Counted from the stretch's first letter, positions 1 to 13,800 are shown. The stretch: DNA of 64,000 bases from Strix aluco (GCF_031877795.1 NC_133932.1:77861937-77925936); one strand, 5' to 3'. Translations and numbers: made by a program. The notes: generated by a model not told the origin, from the sequence alone.

Positions 1-3000
1 TAGTACAAGATCATCCTCAACTTCTTTTGGAAAAACCCAGAAAGAAAACTAAAACAGAGAAGAGAGGGACACACTATGTACAGCACCCAGGTCATGACTG
101 GCCTCATTTTGATAGTGTTTGACAGTGTTTAAATAGCCTTCTATTTATAATGAAATATGTAAAGCTTATCCCAATTATTCATTAGACAGGCCACTAATTC
201 TGTTCCTCTGTTCCCCTTAGAGAAAGTCACCCAATGCCAGCTATTAAATTACATATAGTAGAAGGAGAGTTCTTAAGTTACCTAGCGAATGTCAGTGTAT
301 GAGGTAGATTTTCAGCAGTGGACAAAGTATCATTACCTTACAGTTCATGCAGTTCTATAGGAGTATGCTTTATTTGTCATATCCGAAAATACAAAAATTG
401 CAGCTGCATGAGTCAACATAAATATCCAAACTGTTAATACATTAACACAAGTGACAGTACCAGATTGCAAAGCTTAGCATAAAATCACAAATAACTAAAT
501 ATGGTGTAGAGTGTTGCTTCTCCAAGCAATCAAAAACCTTGCATAATATTATAGTGCAGCTGGTTAGTAGCTCATGCCATGTAATTTAAGTCTCCTTAAT
601 GGATAAGAAGAACTTTGAAGAAGTCTCTAATGAAATATCACTTTGGTCCCAAACGTATCCTGAATAAGTTCTCTCTTAGGTTTTCCCTGTTTCCAGGCAC
701 ATTCATGACAGTCAAAGTAACAGCTTCTGTACATTTTTATATGCATTTTCACTTTTACCATACAATGTGAAAAATGGGTGTTATTCCATGCCCTGGTGCA
801 GCTGTGCAGTGTATACTTTAGAAAGGCAAACACTTGATGGTATGTGAATATTCACACCAACAAATTAATAGCTTACACACTCAGAGCAGCGCAGAAAAGA
901 CAATGAAAGTTTCTCCATTACAGTGATTAGACAATACTAGTACACTTGGCTTGTTATGAGAGGTGATACTGTCCTGGAAATAACCTTATTACCTGTCACA
1001 TTGAGATTCAGAACCATAAAACTCTCATCTCCCCTTGTAATTTCTGACATGCTCAATAGCCCTGGTAATTGAACTACACTCCTAGGACTTCTTTAGCATG
1101 CTGAGATACCTTACCAGCTAACTACTGGCAATTAAAATCTGTAATGTGAATAGAAAAAACATGAATTAATCAGCAGTATATTAGATAAGTAACAAATAAC
1201 AAAAATAGTGCTTTGGTGCAGAAGCCAAAATTTCTACAGAAAATGTGCCATATAATGTATGCTAAAATAACAGGGTGTAAAGAGCATTCTTAAAACTGGA
1301 CTCTGGTATGTGTTCCCATACAGAAAATAAATCATGTATATCTTTCTAGCGTTCAGATTTTAAAAAAATCCTGCCTAGAGCTATGATAGCAGCTGAATGC
1401 TTCATTCTGTGAAGAATTAGTATTTTCAGCAGCAGTAACCAGCACTTTATGGAGATCAGATAAATCATTGCAATAAATAAGAGCCACAGAAGAACAGGCA
1501 GTATGTTTTCTTAATTTATTCATTCATCTATTCATTATATATATTGATGCATTGATGTTAAAACATATAAAACAATAAAAGAAACAGACAGGTGTCTGGG
1601 GCTGTAGAGCTTTTGTTTTGACCATTAAATTCTAACAATAGATCCAAGATTAAATTATTCTCTCCTGCTTACAAAAACATGAGAAGAAAACATTCTGTTC
1701 TGGAATGAAAATAAATGGTAAATTAATTGCCTCACCAAGCCATTGTGTGGCCTCTTTGAAAAACATGTTGAAGACATACACTATTCACAGAATACCCTGG
1801 AGATCAATGTGTTATGCTTAAGTGGTAATGAATTTTATGCTGGCCACTGCATTACCAGTCAGTTAAGTATTTTCTTAGTTAGACCCTTGAGAATTTAGCA
1901 AGTAATTAATGATCATGAAAGATGAGAAGATTCATTATGGGTAATATGCATTTTTCCAAGATATGTCATTATCCGGGTTTGTCATAAAGCAGCACCTATT
2001 ATATTGAAAACTAGTGCACTAAGGACTATAGGCTTAGGAAATAAATATACAGGGGGACCGGAACACTGAAATACCAAATGCTGTAACACCCACATTTCAC
2101 AAGCCCATGACACAGGCAGACTTGAGGTAATCTGCCTATGCCCAGGTGCTTTTCAGAAGAGCTCTAATAGAAGACCAGGCTAAAACCAAGAAACAAATAG
2201 GATTAGACATGGCAATCCAAATTAGTTACAAGAGGTGCTGAAGAGGATAATGGACCTAAGCATCCTCAGCAATACTCTAAATATAAATTGGAGCAAGGGC
2301 TTGAATTCAGGTCTGAGTGCATTTTATAAACTGGAGCAGCTACAATAGATGAAATCCTGTCTCTGCACTGCCATGCAGGGTGTGACCTTGAGGACAAATT
2401 CAGTCTATCCATTTTTACCTAATGCTAACTTCCATCAACCCCACCTTCCCTTTTAAAAACATTACTTGATCATATTAGACAGGCGAGATAGCTGGCACTC
2501 TTCCTACAAGGGCCCCAACATCACATCCCTGAGTTCAGACTACCTACATGGGAAATGGGAACACCAGGTAGCAGGAAAATGAGGACACATCATAGCCTTC
2601 TCCTTCCTTCCCCTGGCTCCTTTCCCTCCTTTGAAATAAGCTACTCTGATTTTATAACTCAGGAACTTAAGAGGCATGCTTATTGTTACATGATGCTATC
2701 ATTATTACATTTTATGCTGTCTTGTTACACTTATCACAAAAAAACCCTTAAATTGTTTAAAATGCAGAAAAGCCACTTTCTTGCACTACAAGTGATTGAA
2801 CCCAAAAAATATTGAAAATCCAAGAGAAGAAAGTAAAACTTTATAGGCAGCTGCTGTTTTCTTAAAATCAGCCTACCTCTTCAGGGGGTTGAAGTGATAA
2901 TAACACACAAAATACTATTCCTTTGGAAGGTAATGCCTCCCATACATACAAAGCTACATAAAATGAAACTTGGTAGTGGAAGTAAAAGACTGTTTTCAGT

Positions 3001-3276
3001 CAGGGAAATTACCCTTGGAGAATTACACTCATTGCTTCCTCCACTGCTGTCATGCTGACTCTCTAAAATCTGGACCATTGTTCAACCTATGGGTTCTGCT
3101 GTGCTGTTTCATAGAGAACCCCTGGGTTTGGTGAGAGCTGAGCTGGTTTTAGCAAAGTGCACAGTCGGTTCACAAACAGCAATTAATCTCTGACCTGCTT
3201 GTCTACTGTTTGATCCTTCTGATGAAAGCTGTACAATAAAAGTGATGCTTAGTAAAAACAGTTCCTAAGAAATCAG

Positions 3277-3312
3277 TTCAGTCTAGAAAACTCATTCAGT
3301 CTAGAAAACTCA
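3277..3312. repeat. Perfect 18-bp tandem duplication
   Basis: The unit TTCAGTCTAGAAAACTCA occurs twice head to tail with no mismatch. This is typical of a slippage or small templated duplication. No function is implied. Confidence 0.9.
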
Positions 3313-3786
3313 TTCATGTTATTCTTCAGTTACATCAAAGTAATACTGGCATAGAGCTAGTAACAGTCACCTTCACAGAAACACCCTGATAGCCTGACTT
3401 GAAATGGAGAAGATCATGAGCCCCTTTCTCTGAAAACATGAAAAGTTATTCCTGTGAGAATCAAGGTACTGATTTGAAGAAGACTCTGTAACCAGTCAAG
3501 ACATTGCATGTTCAGTTGATGACCTAGGCACAAATTTAGAAAGCTCAAAAATATCCACCAGGTATTTAGGAAATGTATGGCAAGCACCTCACTTGGTTGC
3601 TCACAATTCTCTGAATACATTCACAAGCTGTTACATATTGACCAGCAGTAGGCTTTCTTCCCAGGAGTGCTCACTGAGATAATGGTCTTTGTTCCTACAG
3701 GCAATATCACTGATGGAAAACGGACCTGGACAAAGGGCCCACACACTATCCCATAAATAAGGAGGAGAGGATTAGTCCTAGACACT

Positions 3787-4140
3787 CTTCTGAGAAGGGC
3801 AGTCAGGGAGCAGCAGTACAGGTCAGGGCTGAGCCAACAACGGAGCAGACCTCATGGATTGCCGTGCCCTCCCCAGCAGGCACGATCCCACGGGGTCACA
3901 GCATGGAGGGCAGAGCCAGAGGCCAGTACCGGGGTCCACGGACAGACAGGGCAAGCAATGAGCCAGTACTGGGATCCAGCTGGGATGTCACGTCAGGAAT
4001 GGCAGGAGACAAGGCTGGACACAGGCACGCCCACAGCATAACTCAGGGCAGGGCAGGGTGCCCAGGACTGAGTCAAAGTGGGGCTCCTGGACCATGGCAA
4101 GAGGGATGGTGAGGGTCTCAGGTGAGGCTGCTCAGGTAAG
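3787..4140. repeat. GC-rich block with CAGGG/GGTCC-rich imperfect repetition, unidentified
   Basis: An abrupt island of high GC in AT-rich surroundings, rich in short recurring words such as CAGGGCAGGG, GGTCAGGG and GGGATCCAGCTGGGATG. Two overlapping frames of 60 and 82 codons are open here, but their composition reflects the base bias and no protein family is recognisable. It resembles the GC-rich block at 10381-10830 in texture. It could be a decayed LTR or minisatellite-like repeat; I cannot name the family. Confidence 0.45.
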
Positions 4141-5865
4141 TTAGAACTTATGGGTGCACCCATGCATCTGACCAGAATTACCCCTAGTGTCAGTTGGAGG
4201 TTGTGACTTTGAAAACAGTAAATTTCCTTGGTGGCTTCCAGCTTTCTGCTGTTTCTTGCTGAAAGGCCAATGGAGTTAAAGGAAATGTATGCAAGGCATG
4301 AAAATTAAGAAAAGACCCCAGCTCATGTGCTCCTGCAAAGTCTGATAATTAAAGACAAGTGGCCAGCGTGAGTTGCTTCTTTGCTTTTTTTACCTCATTA
4401 ATGCCATATATATCATGAAAATTTACATACAGAAAACTTGGGAAATCCTACCACTAACTTTCATCAACCAGTTTATATATACTTACGGTTTTTACAGTTA
4501 AAAGTACCCTTGGTATAGGCCATTTTAAAGGTGACCAGTGTTTTGGAAGGAACCAGTGTCTAAGCAAACACTTGTGTAATGGTTGGCCGAAAGCAGGGCA
4601 CTGACACTAGAAGGAAGGTTTTGTTGGTAGAGAGCCAAATGACCTGTTTGATTTTTCCCTTACCTATCTCCTATGATCCTTCTTATCTGTAAGGGGATGG
4701 AATGATACTTTAACATGTCATGTTTATTTGTTTTCTGAAAAAAATTGGTATGCATAATGTATGTATTTCAACTTGTCTACTGGTCTGGAAAAGAGGCAGT
4801 TGATTGCCCTGGTGACCTCCACGTATCTCTTACCCTGAAGTTTTGCTTACCCTTTGCTGCCTGAAATAATTACAGCCTTTCTATATGAGAAAAATGTATG
4901 GATTAACAAAGACCCTGCCTACCTTGCCAAAACCACAACAGCTAGATCCAAGTTACAGCCTTAGTTTTGACCCATAAACCTGTGTCAGGGCACCTATGTA
5001 GAAGAGAGGCCACACAGACATGAGGCTCTTCACCACCATCTACTTTGTCAAATGTATTTCATTATTTCCATTATGACAAGACACATTAATAAACTCGTTG
5101 TCTAGGTTTGCTTACAATCTTTTTGATCAATAACTATATTCAATGTGGGCATTCATTGCCAGCCAGAACTGGGATAGATTAGAATAGAGAATGTAAGTGC
5201 CTCTAATAAATTGCCTTGCAAACAGGAGTGATCTTGGGAACAGCATTAGGAAACCATTTTCTTCTGTTTCCAGAGAATGTACCCTGGGTTGTATGTCAAA
5301 AAGGGAAAAAATGTGAAACAGTGCAAAGCCATACATTTAAACTATAATTTTATTAAAAGAAATTACAAGAGTGAATAAGATGTAGGCCACAGAAGGAGAT
5401 TAGAAAAAGTGATTTGTGAAAAATTAATTCTTTTCATCATCCTGTAGCTACATGAAGCAATATATTTTAACACACTGGATCTGAGAACTTAGATTTCTCC
5501 TCTTCCCCTACTCCCCTTTTAACTGCAGTGTTAGCCTTCTCTTACGAGGCCAAAGATGGCAGGGTACCAGGACAGCTATAAAGGAAATACCTTACTGTAC
5601 ATGTACTGTGAATAGGCTTCAGCCACTGCTGGGGGGTTGAGTCTTACTGGAATGAAGGGGAGAGGGCAGAAAAATATTCCTGTATTCCAGGTTATACAGT
5701 AAGAATTCTCACCCACAAGATTTGTAAATAAGCACCACAGAGCCATTGTGAGAGCACAGGAAACCTAAAATAAACTAAAATTAAAGCATAGCAAGTTACA
5801 GGTTCCCTAGGAAAAGAAGAATCCAAAAAATAAGAAAAAACATCCCAACTTTTTTTGTGAGGGAT

Positions 5866-5925
5866 CTAAACTAAAACTAAATACTAAACTAAAAACTAAA
5901 CTAAAAACTAAACTAAAACTAAATA
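5866..5925. repeat. CTAAA/ACTAAA microsatellite
   Basis: About 60 bases of imperfect CTAAA, CTAAAA and CTAAATA units. A simple repeat. Confidence 0.9.
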
Positions 5926-6829
5926 CAAATCCACTTCTTCAACACCAAGAAGTGGAGAGACAAGTAAAGGAGTATCTTTCAAACCAGTTGGGCAAGCTCC
6001 TATTGGTAAGGAATCTGTATCATGAGGAAGCCTGAACCTCTGATCCAGAGCAAGGATCATGATTTCTGTGTGGAAAGTGAAGAGAGAGAATACTCTAAGT
6101 CCTGGCAATGGCATTTTGTTTGAATAAAGCATTGAAATCAATAATGTTATATTCAGTTGTCCATAAGCTCTTTATTTTAGGAGTTAGAGAAGAAGCATGT
6201 TTCCTGACTAACAGAACGTAAAAAGTTAGTCATTAAATGTTCAAATAGGTTTACATTTGAAGGTGTCACCTTCAGGTTTCAACATCAGCCAGCCATTGAG
6301 ATAGACACAAGCATCATTCACCTTTCTGAGCTACCATTTCAAACACTTTCCTACATCAGATCACAGATGGTTCATATTTCTAAGACCTTCTTTATCATCA
6401 TAAATTGTCATTTTGTCATAATTCTCATAAAGACTTCTTTTATTAGTGATAGTAAAATACTGTAGGGAACATTAAAGGAGATGTTGAGAAAATTGACAGT
6501 ACTGTGAATGTAGGAACCAGAAAGGAGACAGGGGAGACCCCACAGGGGTAGGCACAGGAACTTGCAGAAGTGGGTATGTTTCCTGTGGAAGGGATGAAGG
6601 GTGCAAATCTGTACCAAAGACTTCACTTTTCAATTGTCCATCTACTCATTGGACATCTTTATCTGTAACCAGCAAAGACAGATATAAAAGTTCACTCAGA
6701 GGCTGTCTGCTATCCATTAGCTGGTGAAATATAACATCGGTGCTCTCTTATATCTATTTTACTTTAAATTGAGCTATCTTCTGATATCAATTGTATATAG
6801 GAAGGATGGATTTGCCATTAAAGAATGAC

Positions 6830-6965
6830 ACTAACTCCATATTTAAGTTCCCAGCTGCACCACTGATTTTCTGTACACTGTGAACAGGTAGCCCAAGCTT
6901 CCCTAGTTAGGAATTGGTTTAAATTTCACCTTTTCCTCAGTATAGATGGAGAAAAACATTTTAGC
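6830..6965 (-). repeat. MIR/CORE-SINE-like remnant
   Basis: The order of words (CCAGCTGCACCACTGATTTT, then CTGTG, then a TTTTCCTCAGTATAGATGGAG segment) follows the MIR core read in reverse, which in consensus goes through 'ccactgac..', 'ctgtgtgacc..', 'cctcagtttcctcatctgtaaaatgg'. It is heavily diverged. The family is remembered, not searched. Confidence 0.4.
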
Positions 6966-8479
6966 ATAAAGTCTTGCCTAAAGTGAAACATAATAAATGA
7001 GATTCAATACTATTAAATCATCTAACTTACCTTACATGCAAATCACAGCATAGTTAAGGTTGAGGTTATGTTAGGCCCAGATTAGCCAAGCCTGATCCAG
7101 GTCAAACTCACTCATAATTAAGCCTTATGCAGATACTTTAAAAGCCCAAGAATAATGCTTGGCAAATCAGTGTGTGTTCTGAAAAAGAAAAGAAAAACAT
7201 TTCAATTAAATTCCAAGTATTACTTTTTAATTTCCCCCACTGGAGTCAGAAGAAGTGAAAAAAGCACCTAAGGTAACATTCAAGCATATTTGTAAGGTTA
7301 TTACTACTATTAGTCAAAATAAATTTTGTTCCATGCAGTAGTGAAACATGGTTTTGGAATATGTAATTGAAATAGCAGTTCGAAAACATCAGAACAAAGC
7401 ATTTATATTTTTCAGAAAGAATCTCCATTTCACAAACACTTTCAATCAAACCCAAACTGCAATTTTCCTGCAAAAGTACTGTTTGCCTAAGAAATGTCCC
7501 CTACTGCACTCTTTGGCACTCTTATGCCAGGCTGGAGAGAGGGAGCTCTGCTGAGCCTTCCATAGGGTAGCTAGCGGGTGACATCAAGGTCCCTATGAGC
7601 TCCTCCCACCACAAAGAGGGGACAGTGAAGTGATTTAATTCTAGACCAGGTCTGTGCTGGAGGATCAAGGTAGCATAACCAGCCCCCTGACGACGTTCTT
7701 CTACATACACCTGTGTGTTTGTGCATATGAGCATGTGCAAGCTTGCACATACACCCACACATATATATCATACATAGACACCCACATACTTGCACATATA
7801 TAAGTGCTATTGCTTTAGCCTTATTTGCAGCCAAGAGCATGACAGAAGAATATAGAGCCAGGAAATATAGTGATATCTGAGAATAAAGTCCTCTCTACTA
7901 CCAATAGACGCAGCAGCAGTAGATTATCTCGCATGAGTTTCCATGGTAAACTACATTAATGAAAAATGCCTCATTTCTGAATTGCATCACAAGAGAGCAA
8001 TTGTAATGGAAGTAACAATGAGATATGTAGGTGATAATATTCTTCCTCCTCAATGTAGCAGAATAAGAGGAACATATCCCTGTTGTGCAGTAAATGCCAA
8101 TAGGTGTAGCCAAAGTGTTTATTGTTCTGAAGCCCTCAGGAAATTTGGGTAAAAACTAAAGCCAATTTTTCTATTGGATCATTCAGTGAAATGAATGTTC
8201 ATTATAACACAGAGAAATGAAACAATGTAAGGCCATTTTAAATTTAAATATATTTTAGCAAGTAGAGCAAGGACTGCCACATTATTCTCTCGGTAGGGTG
8301 TGAGCTGCTGTATCAGTTAGCATCTGTTCTTTGCAATTCCTCCAGTCAGAATGCAATGATTTAGTAAATACGCAAAAAGCCATACTTTTGCAAATTATCA
8401 TTTTTCCTGAGGTGTTTGTTTCTCATTCGTATACAGTAGATGGCACTGGTGGAATAAGAAGTTATAATACACGGCAACT
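6966..8479. other. Intergenic DNA; alternating purine-pyrimidine tract inside
   Basis: No gene recognised. The 7711-7806 stretch is rich in alternating TG/CA/TA steps and contains a perfect 18-bp palindrome at 7733-7750 centred on AAGCTT. Confidence 0.65.
7711..7806. repeat. TG/CA/TA-rich tract with an 18-bp palindrome
   Basis: Runs of GTGTGTTTGTGCATATG, CACATACACCCACACATATAT and similar words. The palindrome ATGTGCAAGCTTGCACAT is exact. The tract could form Z-DNA or a cruciform in principle; this is inference from base order only. Confidence 0.75.
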
Positions 8480-10380
8480 TGTAGAAGCTCTACAGCCTCC
8501 AGCATGTTCAGTTAGGTTTTGAATGTCTGCAAGGATGGAGACCGCACAACCTACCTGGGCAACCTGTTCCTGTGTTTGACCAGCCTTACAGGAAATTAGT
8601 GTTTTCTTACATTTAAATGGAATTTATTCTATTTCAGTTTGTGTTCATTGTCTCTTGTCTTGTCACTGGGGACCACAGAAAAGACCCTGGGTTCCTCTTC
8701 TTTGCACCCTCTCTTCAAGTATTTATACATGTTGATAAGATCCCCCCTTGAACTTTCTCTCCAAGATGAACAGTCCCAGTTCCCTCAGCTTATTCTCACA
8801 TGTCATATGCTTCAACCCCACAATCATCTTTGGGGCCTTTTGCTGGACTAATTCCAGTATGTCTATATATGTCTTGTACTGAGGAGCCTAGAAATGGACC
8901 CAGCACTCCAGATGTTGACTAGAGGGGAAGGATTACCTCCTTTGACATGCTGGCAATCCTTTTCCTAATGTAGCCCAGGGGGATTTTGGCTTGCTTTGCT
9001 GCAAGGACATATTGTCTGTCAGGAACAAGGTCCTTTTCTTCAAAGAACTTTGCATTTGCCTTTGTTGAACTTAGTGAGATTCCTGTTTGCCCATTTCTCC
9101 AGCCTTTCAAGGTCCCTCTAAATGATAGCACAACCATCATGCCTAACAACCAATCTTCCAACTTTTTTATCATATGCAAATCTGCTGAGGCTGTACTCTG
9201 TCCCACCATGCAGTCTATTAATGAAGATGTTAAACAGTATTGGCCCCAGTATCGATGGTGGCACACTGCCAGCCTTGAGGTAGACACTATGCTGCTGATC
9301 ACAACCCTTGGAGATTGGTATTTAAGCCAGTTTTCAGGCCACCCTATTGTTCATTTATCTAGTCTGTATTTCATCATTTGTCTACAAAGGTGTTACAGAA
9401 GACAGGTTTGAAAGCCTTGCTAAAGTCAGGATAAACAACATCCACTAATCTCTCCTTGTCCACTGAGACAGTCAACTCATTACAGAAGGCTATGAGGTTT
9501 ATGATGTATGATTTCCCCCTCATAAATCCATGCTATCTACTCCCAATCACCTTCCTGTCCTTAATACATTAGAAAATGTTTTCCAGGATTAGTTGCTCCA
9601 ACACCTTCCCAGGGATTGAGGTGAGGCCATCCAGCCTGCAGTTCCCTGGATTCTCTTTCTTGCCCTTCCTGAAGACAGGAATGACATTTGCTTTCCTGCA
9701 GTCCTCCAGAACCTGGAGGAAACCCACAGAAGGAACCTCAGGAACTCCACCATCTCATGAGCACTGCAGCTAAGGCAACCTCTAATCTTCACATCCCCAA
9801 GCAATTCTTCCTTGTTTGTGAATATCAGATCCGGAAGAGCATCTTCTCTCATCAGCTCCATGATCACTTGTGTTCAGAAGTTGTCATCAGCGCACTCCAG
9901 AAACACCCTGTGTTGCTTATGCCCTCCTCTGTTGCCCTCCCAGAAGATATCAGGGTGTATAAAGTTCCCAGTGAGAACTAAATCTTGCAAACATGGGGCT
10001 TATTCCAGTTGTCTAAAGAAAGCCTCATCTACTTCTTCCTGATCTATAACAGACCCACCACAATATCATCCATGTTGGTCTGCCTACTAATCCTGACCCA
10101 TAACCTCCCATCTGGCTCACCATCCATTCCAAGGCAGAGCTCCATGCACTCCTGCTGTTCCCTCACATAAAGGGCATCTCCCCTTCCTTGCCATCCTGGC
10201 CTTTCCTTTCCAAAGAGCTTCCATCCATCCATCGCATCCACTGCATCCAGTTGTGTGACCTATTCCAACACATCTCCATGATCCCAATGAGGTCATAGCC
10301 CTGCAACCGCACACAGACCTCTAATTCCTCCTGTTTGTTCCCCATGCCTCTTGCATTTAGCATATTGACACCTGGTCATG
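8480..10380 (-). mobile_element. CR1 LINE copy with internal deletion, ORF2 broken
   Basis: The copy lies on the - strand, with its 3' side at low coordinates and its last tens of bases missing. The antisense reading gives CR1 ORF2 pieces in the expected order: post-RT tail and thumb (8520-9050, e.g. QYVLAAKQAKIPLGYIRK), RT palm (9100-9560), then the endonuclease C-terminal part (DLIFTNKEELLGDV, near 9790-9860) and the endonuclease N-terminal part (GNKQEELEVCVRLQGYDLIG, near 10290-10345). Between endonuclease and RT, around 9715-9735, HEMVEF runs straight into residues normally several hundred bases further on, so about 0.7 kb is missing compared with the copy at 56694-59720. Frameshifts and stops make it inactive. 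Confidence 0.88.
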
Positions 10381-10830
10381 CTGATTTTCCCAGGAAAAAT
10401 GTGAGAGGTTGCCACCTTCCCTCTGGTGACGTTTCTGAGAGGCTGTCTGATATCGTTGCAGGAAGGTCTCATCCAGGACTGACCTCCACCCCAGCAGCTA
10501 CTTTTAAACTGAGGCTGGGCTCTGCCTAAGCTACAGCCCCTGCTGCATCACAGCCATGCCTCTGCTTGGCCCTAGGCCCCACCAGTCTGAGCCTGGACCC
10601 AGACCTGGACCCTGACCTGGAGATTGACTTCCCAGCTTGACCTTGCACCTTCCTCATCCTGGCAGCCCCCGGGCTGCCCCACTCCCTGCCTGGGGTGATG
10701 GGATGGGTCCTGGCTGGGAAGTCCTTGACCTGCCAGCTCCATGGGAAGCCCCCCTCAGCATCCAGCTCCTCAGCACCCCTGGAGCCACTGGCCCACAAGA
10801 CACCCTGGCAGACTGAAGAACTGATTTTTA
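10381..10830. other. GC-rich segment beside the CR1; possible CR1 5' region
   Basis: It directly follows the endonuclease N-terminal end of the CR1 and is strongly GC-rich. Around 10575-10625 it has short repeats of the type CCTGGACCCAGACCTGGA. It may be the ORF1/5' untranslated part of the same CR1, which is known to be GC-rich, or an unrelated minisatellite-like block. The 111-codon antisense frame here has biased composition and no recognisable domain. Confidence 0.4.
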
Positions 10831-13800
10831 TACAGCTTACATTGGGCAAAATAAATGACACCTTTCTTCTGAATTAATACAGACACCGCCTCCCTCCCCT
10901 CTTAGATGCAACATCTCAAAATGAAAACAAAACATGCTTCTTTGTTTTTAACATAATTTTCTCATTTCACCATGCACGAAGCACAAAATATTTACTAAAG
11001 GAGCATTCAGATATTTTTACACTACTGAGAGATTGCTGGGGCACTGATACAGTTCAAAGTAATCGCAGCTGAAAGAAATGTCACATGTATGTTAGAAGAA
11101 ACCTCCTATGGCAGCTTCAGAAAGGCTGTGGTTTGTCAGGTAGGCACATGGGCTTCCCTAGGATGACATTTATTTTGATGCCATTGTCCTGATAATGACT
11201 ACCACTGGCCAAATGTTACAAAGACAAGGCTACAAAAATCAAGGAAAAATCTTTTGACTGAAGTCCAAACTGACTGCTGAGTAAAAAAGTATGTCCATGC
11301 CCTCACAAGGGTGTATTAAGGAGGGATATGAAGTCATTTTAGGTACTGAGACAGAAGAAAGAACATGGATGGTGAATTTCCTTTAGCATCACTCTGAAGC
11401 TAGAAGATCTTCTTTGGTGTTAACAAAGTATGCTGGAGATCTCAGATTTTATTTAATTTTATTTATTCAACTTTTATTGAAAAGGTTTTTTTCCTTTAGG
11501 AGATAAGGTAAATCCCCAGAGCTGTTACATAATGTTACCTGCTGCTTGGGAGCTTCTGCAGGACTCACCCTGGGCATTAAATTCTAGTTCTGAATTTTCC
11601 AGCTTTTATTAGCACTTTAAGTATTACAGCCCAACCGATTTGTTTTTATTCCAATTTTAGGTTTAATAGTGATGTTAAAAAAGTGAAGCCAAATGGAACA
11701 TTTTACTTCCAAGTACTTTTTAAAAGCATTTTGATAGAAGAAGATCTTAAACAAGTTACAACTTTCTGTTCTGACATGCCACGCGTGAATAAAAGAACAG
11801 AGCCAGAGCAATTTCCTAGCTACCTCGATAAAACAGTTGTGATTGTCAAGTGTTCATAAGAGTAAGAAGTTATATAGTCAGCCTAGGGAAGGGGAAAAGG
11901 GGCACTCTTCTGTACCAGAGGACAACTGGTAATTCTTGTACATACACTAACACTTTAAGGGGTTTTTTTTCATGCATTATACATGCACCGCACTACCTTG
12001 GAATTTTCCACTCAGCATTTGCACAGGATGCACAATTGACAGGTCTGGGAAATCATTCCTAGGTCTTTATTCTCTGCTGGACTTTGGGACTGCACAGTCT
12101 CATCTTCCACTTCATTGTATGTCACTGTGTTGAGTGAAGAAGTGGGCAACCTATTGGCTTCCCTAATACTCTGGTGCCAAGTAACACATGTATCGTTTCC
12201 CCAAACACCATTTTGGCAGTTACTTCATGAACATCTGCTGCCCACAGCCAGGAACAGCCTAGCTTCCCCTGCAACTGATGATAGCAGCAGGCAGCTTGTG
12301 TCTTCACCTTCTTCTGAAAGTTCAGCTCCCTCTATCAGCTTGAGGTCTATAGCTTAGGGCAGTGAAGAGCAACTACCACAGAAAAGGTGAGAGCAGAGCA
12401 GTTGTGGTCAGCGTAGCAGTGTAAAATGAAAAATGATGTTTCGCTGACCTTCTCCAATGCTTCAGTCCATTCTCCTGGAGAGAGTCCAAATTTCAGAATT
12501 CATGGGAATAGCCAGCATTGCAAAAGGCCTGATAGAAGTAACAAAGTATGTTAAAATTTTTGCCTAAGCCTTGCTGAAAAGCTGATGAGTTGCGAGAAGG
12601 AAAGAAAATGGTAAATGACAGTGGAGGAAAAAAAAAGAAATTTAACTGGACTTCTATTGTAACATAACACAAAAGGCAGCTAGCTTCTCTGAACTCTGGT
12701 GTAACAATGTCAGGAGTGATGTAGAGTTAAAAAGAACAAGAAAAGGGCATTAAATGTAATCTATTCCTATTCTTGCAGTGATATCTGGCCCCCATCCAAG
12801 ACATTCACACAGAGCTACAGAATCCCCTCCTTCTCAGAACCAAAACACACAGTAGGGATGTTTGGTGATACAGATGAGAAGTGAGCAAAAGAAGGAAAAT
12901 AGCTTGAGGTATTCTAAATTCTTCTCCAAAATATATACCCAGCAGGGATGAGTATGAATCATCAGTCAGAAAGGCACATATATTATCATCCTCCCTGTGC
13001 TGGTTTTGTTTCACTTCCTTTTAAATTTGTTGAAGGATTGTTTTGTTTTGTTTTGTTTTAAACACCAGAGCCATCATTTTCTGTATGCTCACTTCTTGGG
13101 TTACACTCAGCCTTCAGAATTTTCTGAAATACAAGCCATACAAAGCAAGTCATTCTTTGTTCACCCTCATAAATCATCATACAACCAAATCATCGCCCCT
13201 CCTGCCTGCAGGTGACTGATTGAAAAAATGAGTTCTGATGCTGTAAAGATTATGACAAAGAATAGGGCACTGAAATATTCTGCTTAAGAAAACAGCCTGA
13301 TATGGAAAAAGAAAAGGTTAGCTTCCTTCCAATTAACTTTGGGGCACAGAACTCTAGCTCATCAATTTGAAGCTGATGCTTCATGTCAACAATTTGTAAA
13401 TTAAAGCAGTATTCATCTCTTCTGAGAAGCAGGAATGAGAGTTTTACAAAGGAGCTGAGATTCAGATGTCTGCACTTTTTCCGCTATGTCATGTACTGAG
13501 TAGGATGCCATGCTGGAGTAGTACGGAGTATTCACCATCTGCTGTTGGCTGAACTCTCACCAGGACTGAGTCTCTAGTTACTAGATCCCTGCATTTCAAA
13601 AGTGCTGGGACATCCTGGTAACTCATTTGTCTTAAGCAATGTGATATTCAACACTCCATCACCAAGAAATTATCCACAAAATTTAAGAGTGAGCTCCAAA
13701 ATGCTGAGTCAGGTGGCTGCAGTCTATAGAAAAGGTGTATGGGTTATATGAGTTTTGCCAACAGCCAATCCACCGAGTGGAGCAATATCTAAACTGTACC

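Larger units (their letters stand above)
1..6825. other. Intergenic DNA, no gene recognised
   Basis: AT-rich sequence with stop codons in all frames. The few open frames of 60-86 codons have no recognisable domain and no plausible splice context. It contains a small 18-bp tandem duplication, a GC-rich block and a CTAAA repeat, listed separately. I see no tRNA, snoRNA or retroposed gene. Confidence 0.7.

Noticed and set aside
5866-5925. Interstitial telomere repeat
   Set aside because: The CTAAA units lack the CCCTAA/TTAGGG pattern; this is an ordinary microsatellite.
8986-9411. 141-codon sense open frame
   Set aside because: Mirror frame of antisense CR1 reverse transcriptase.
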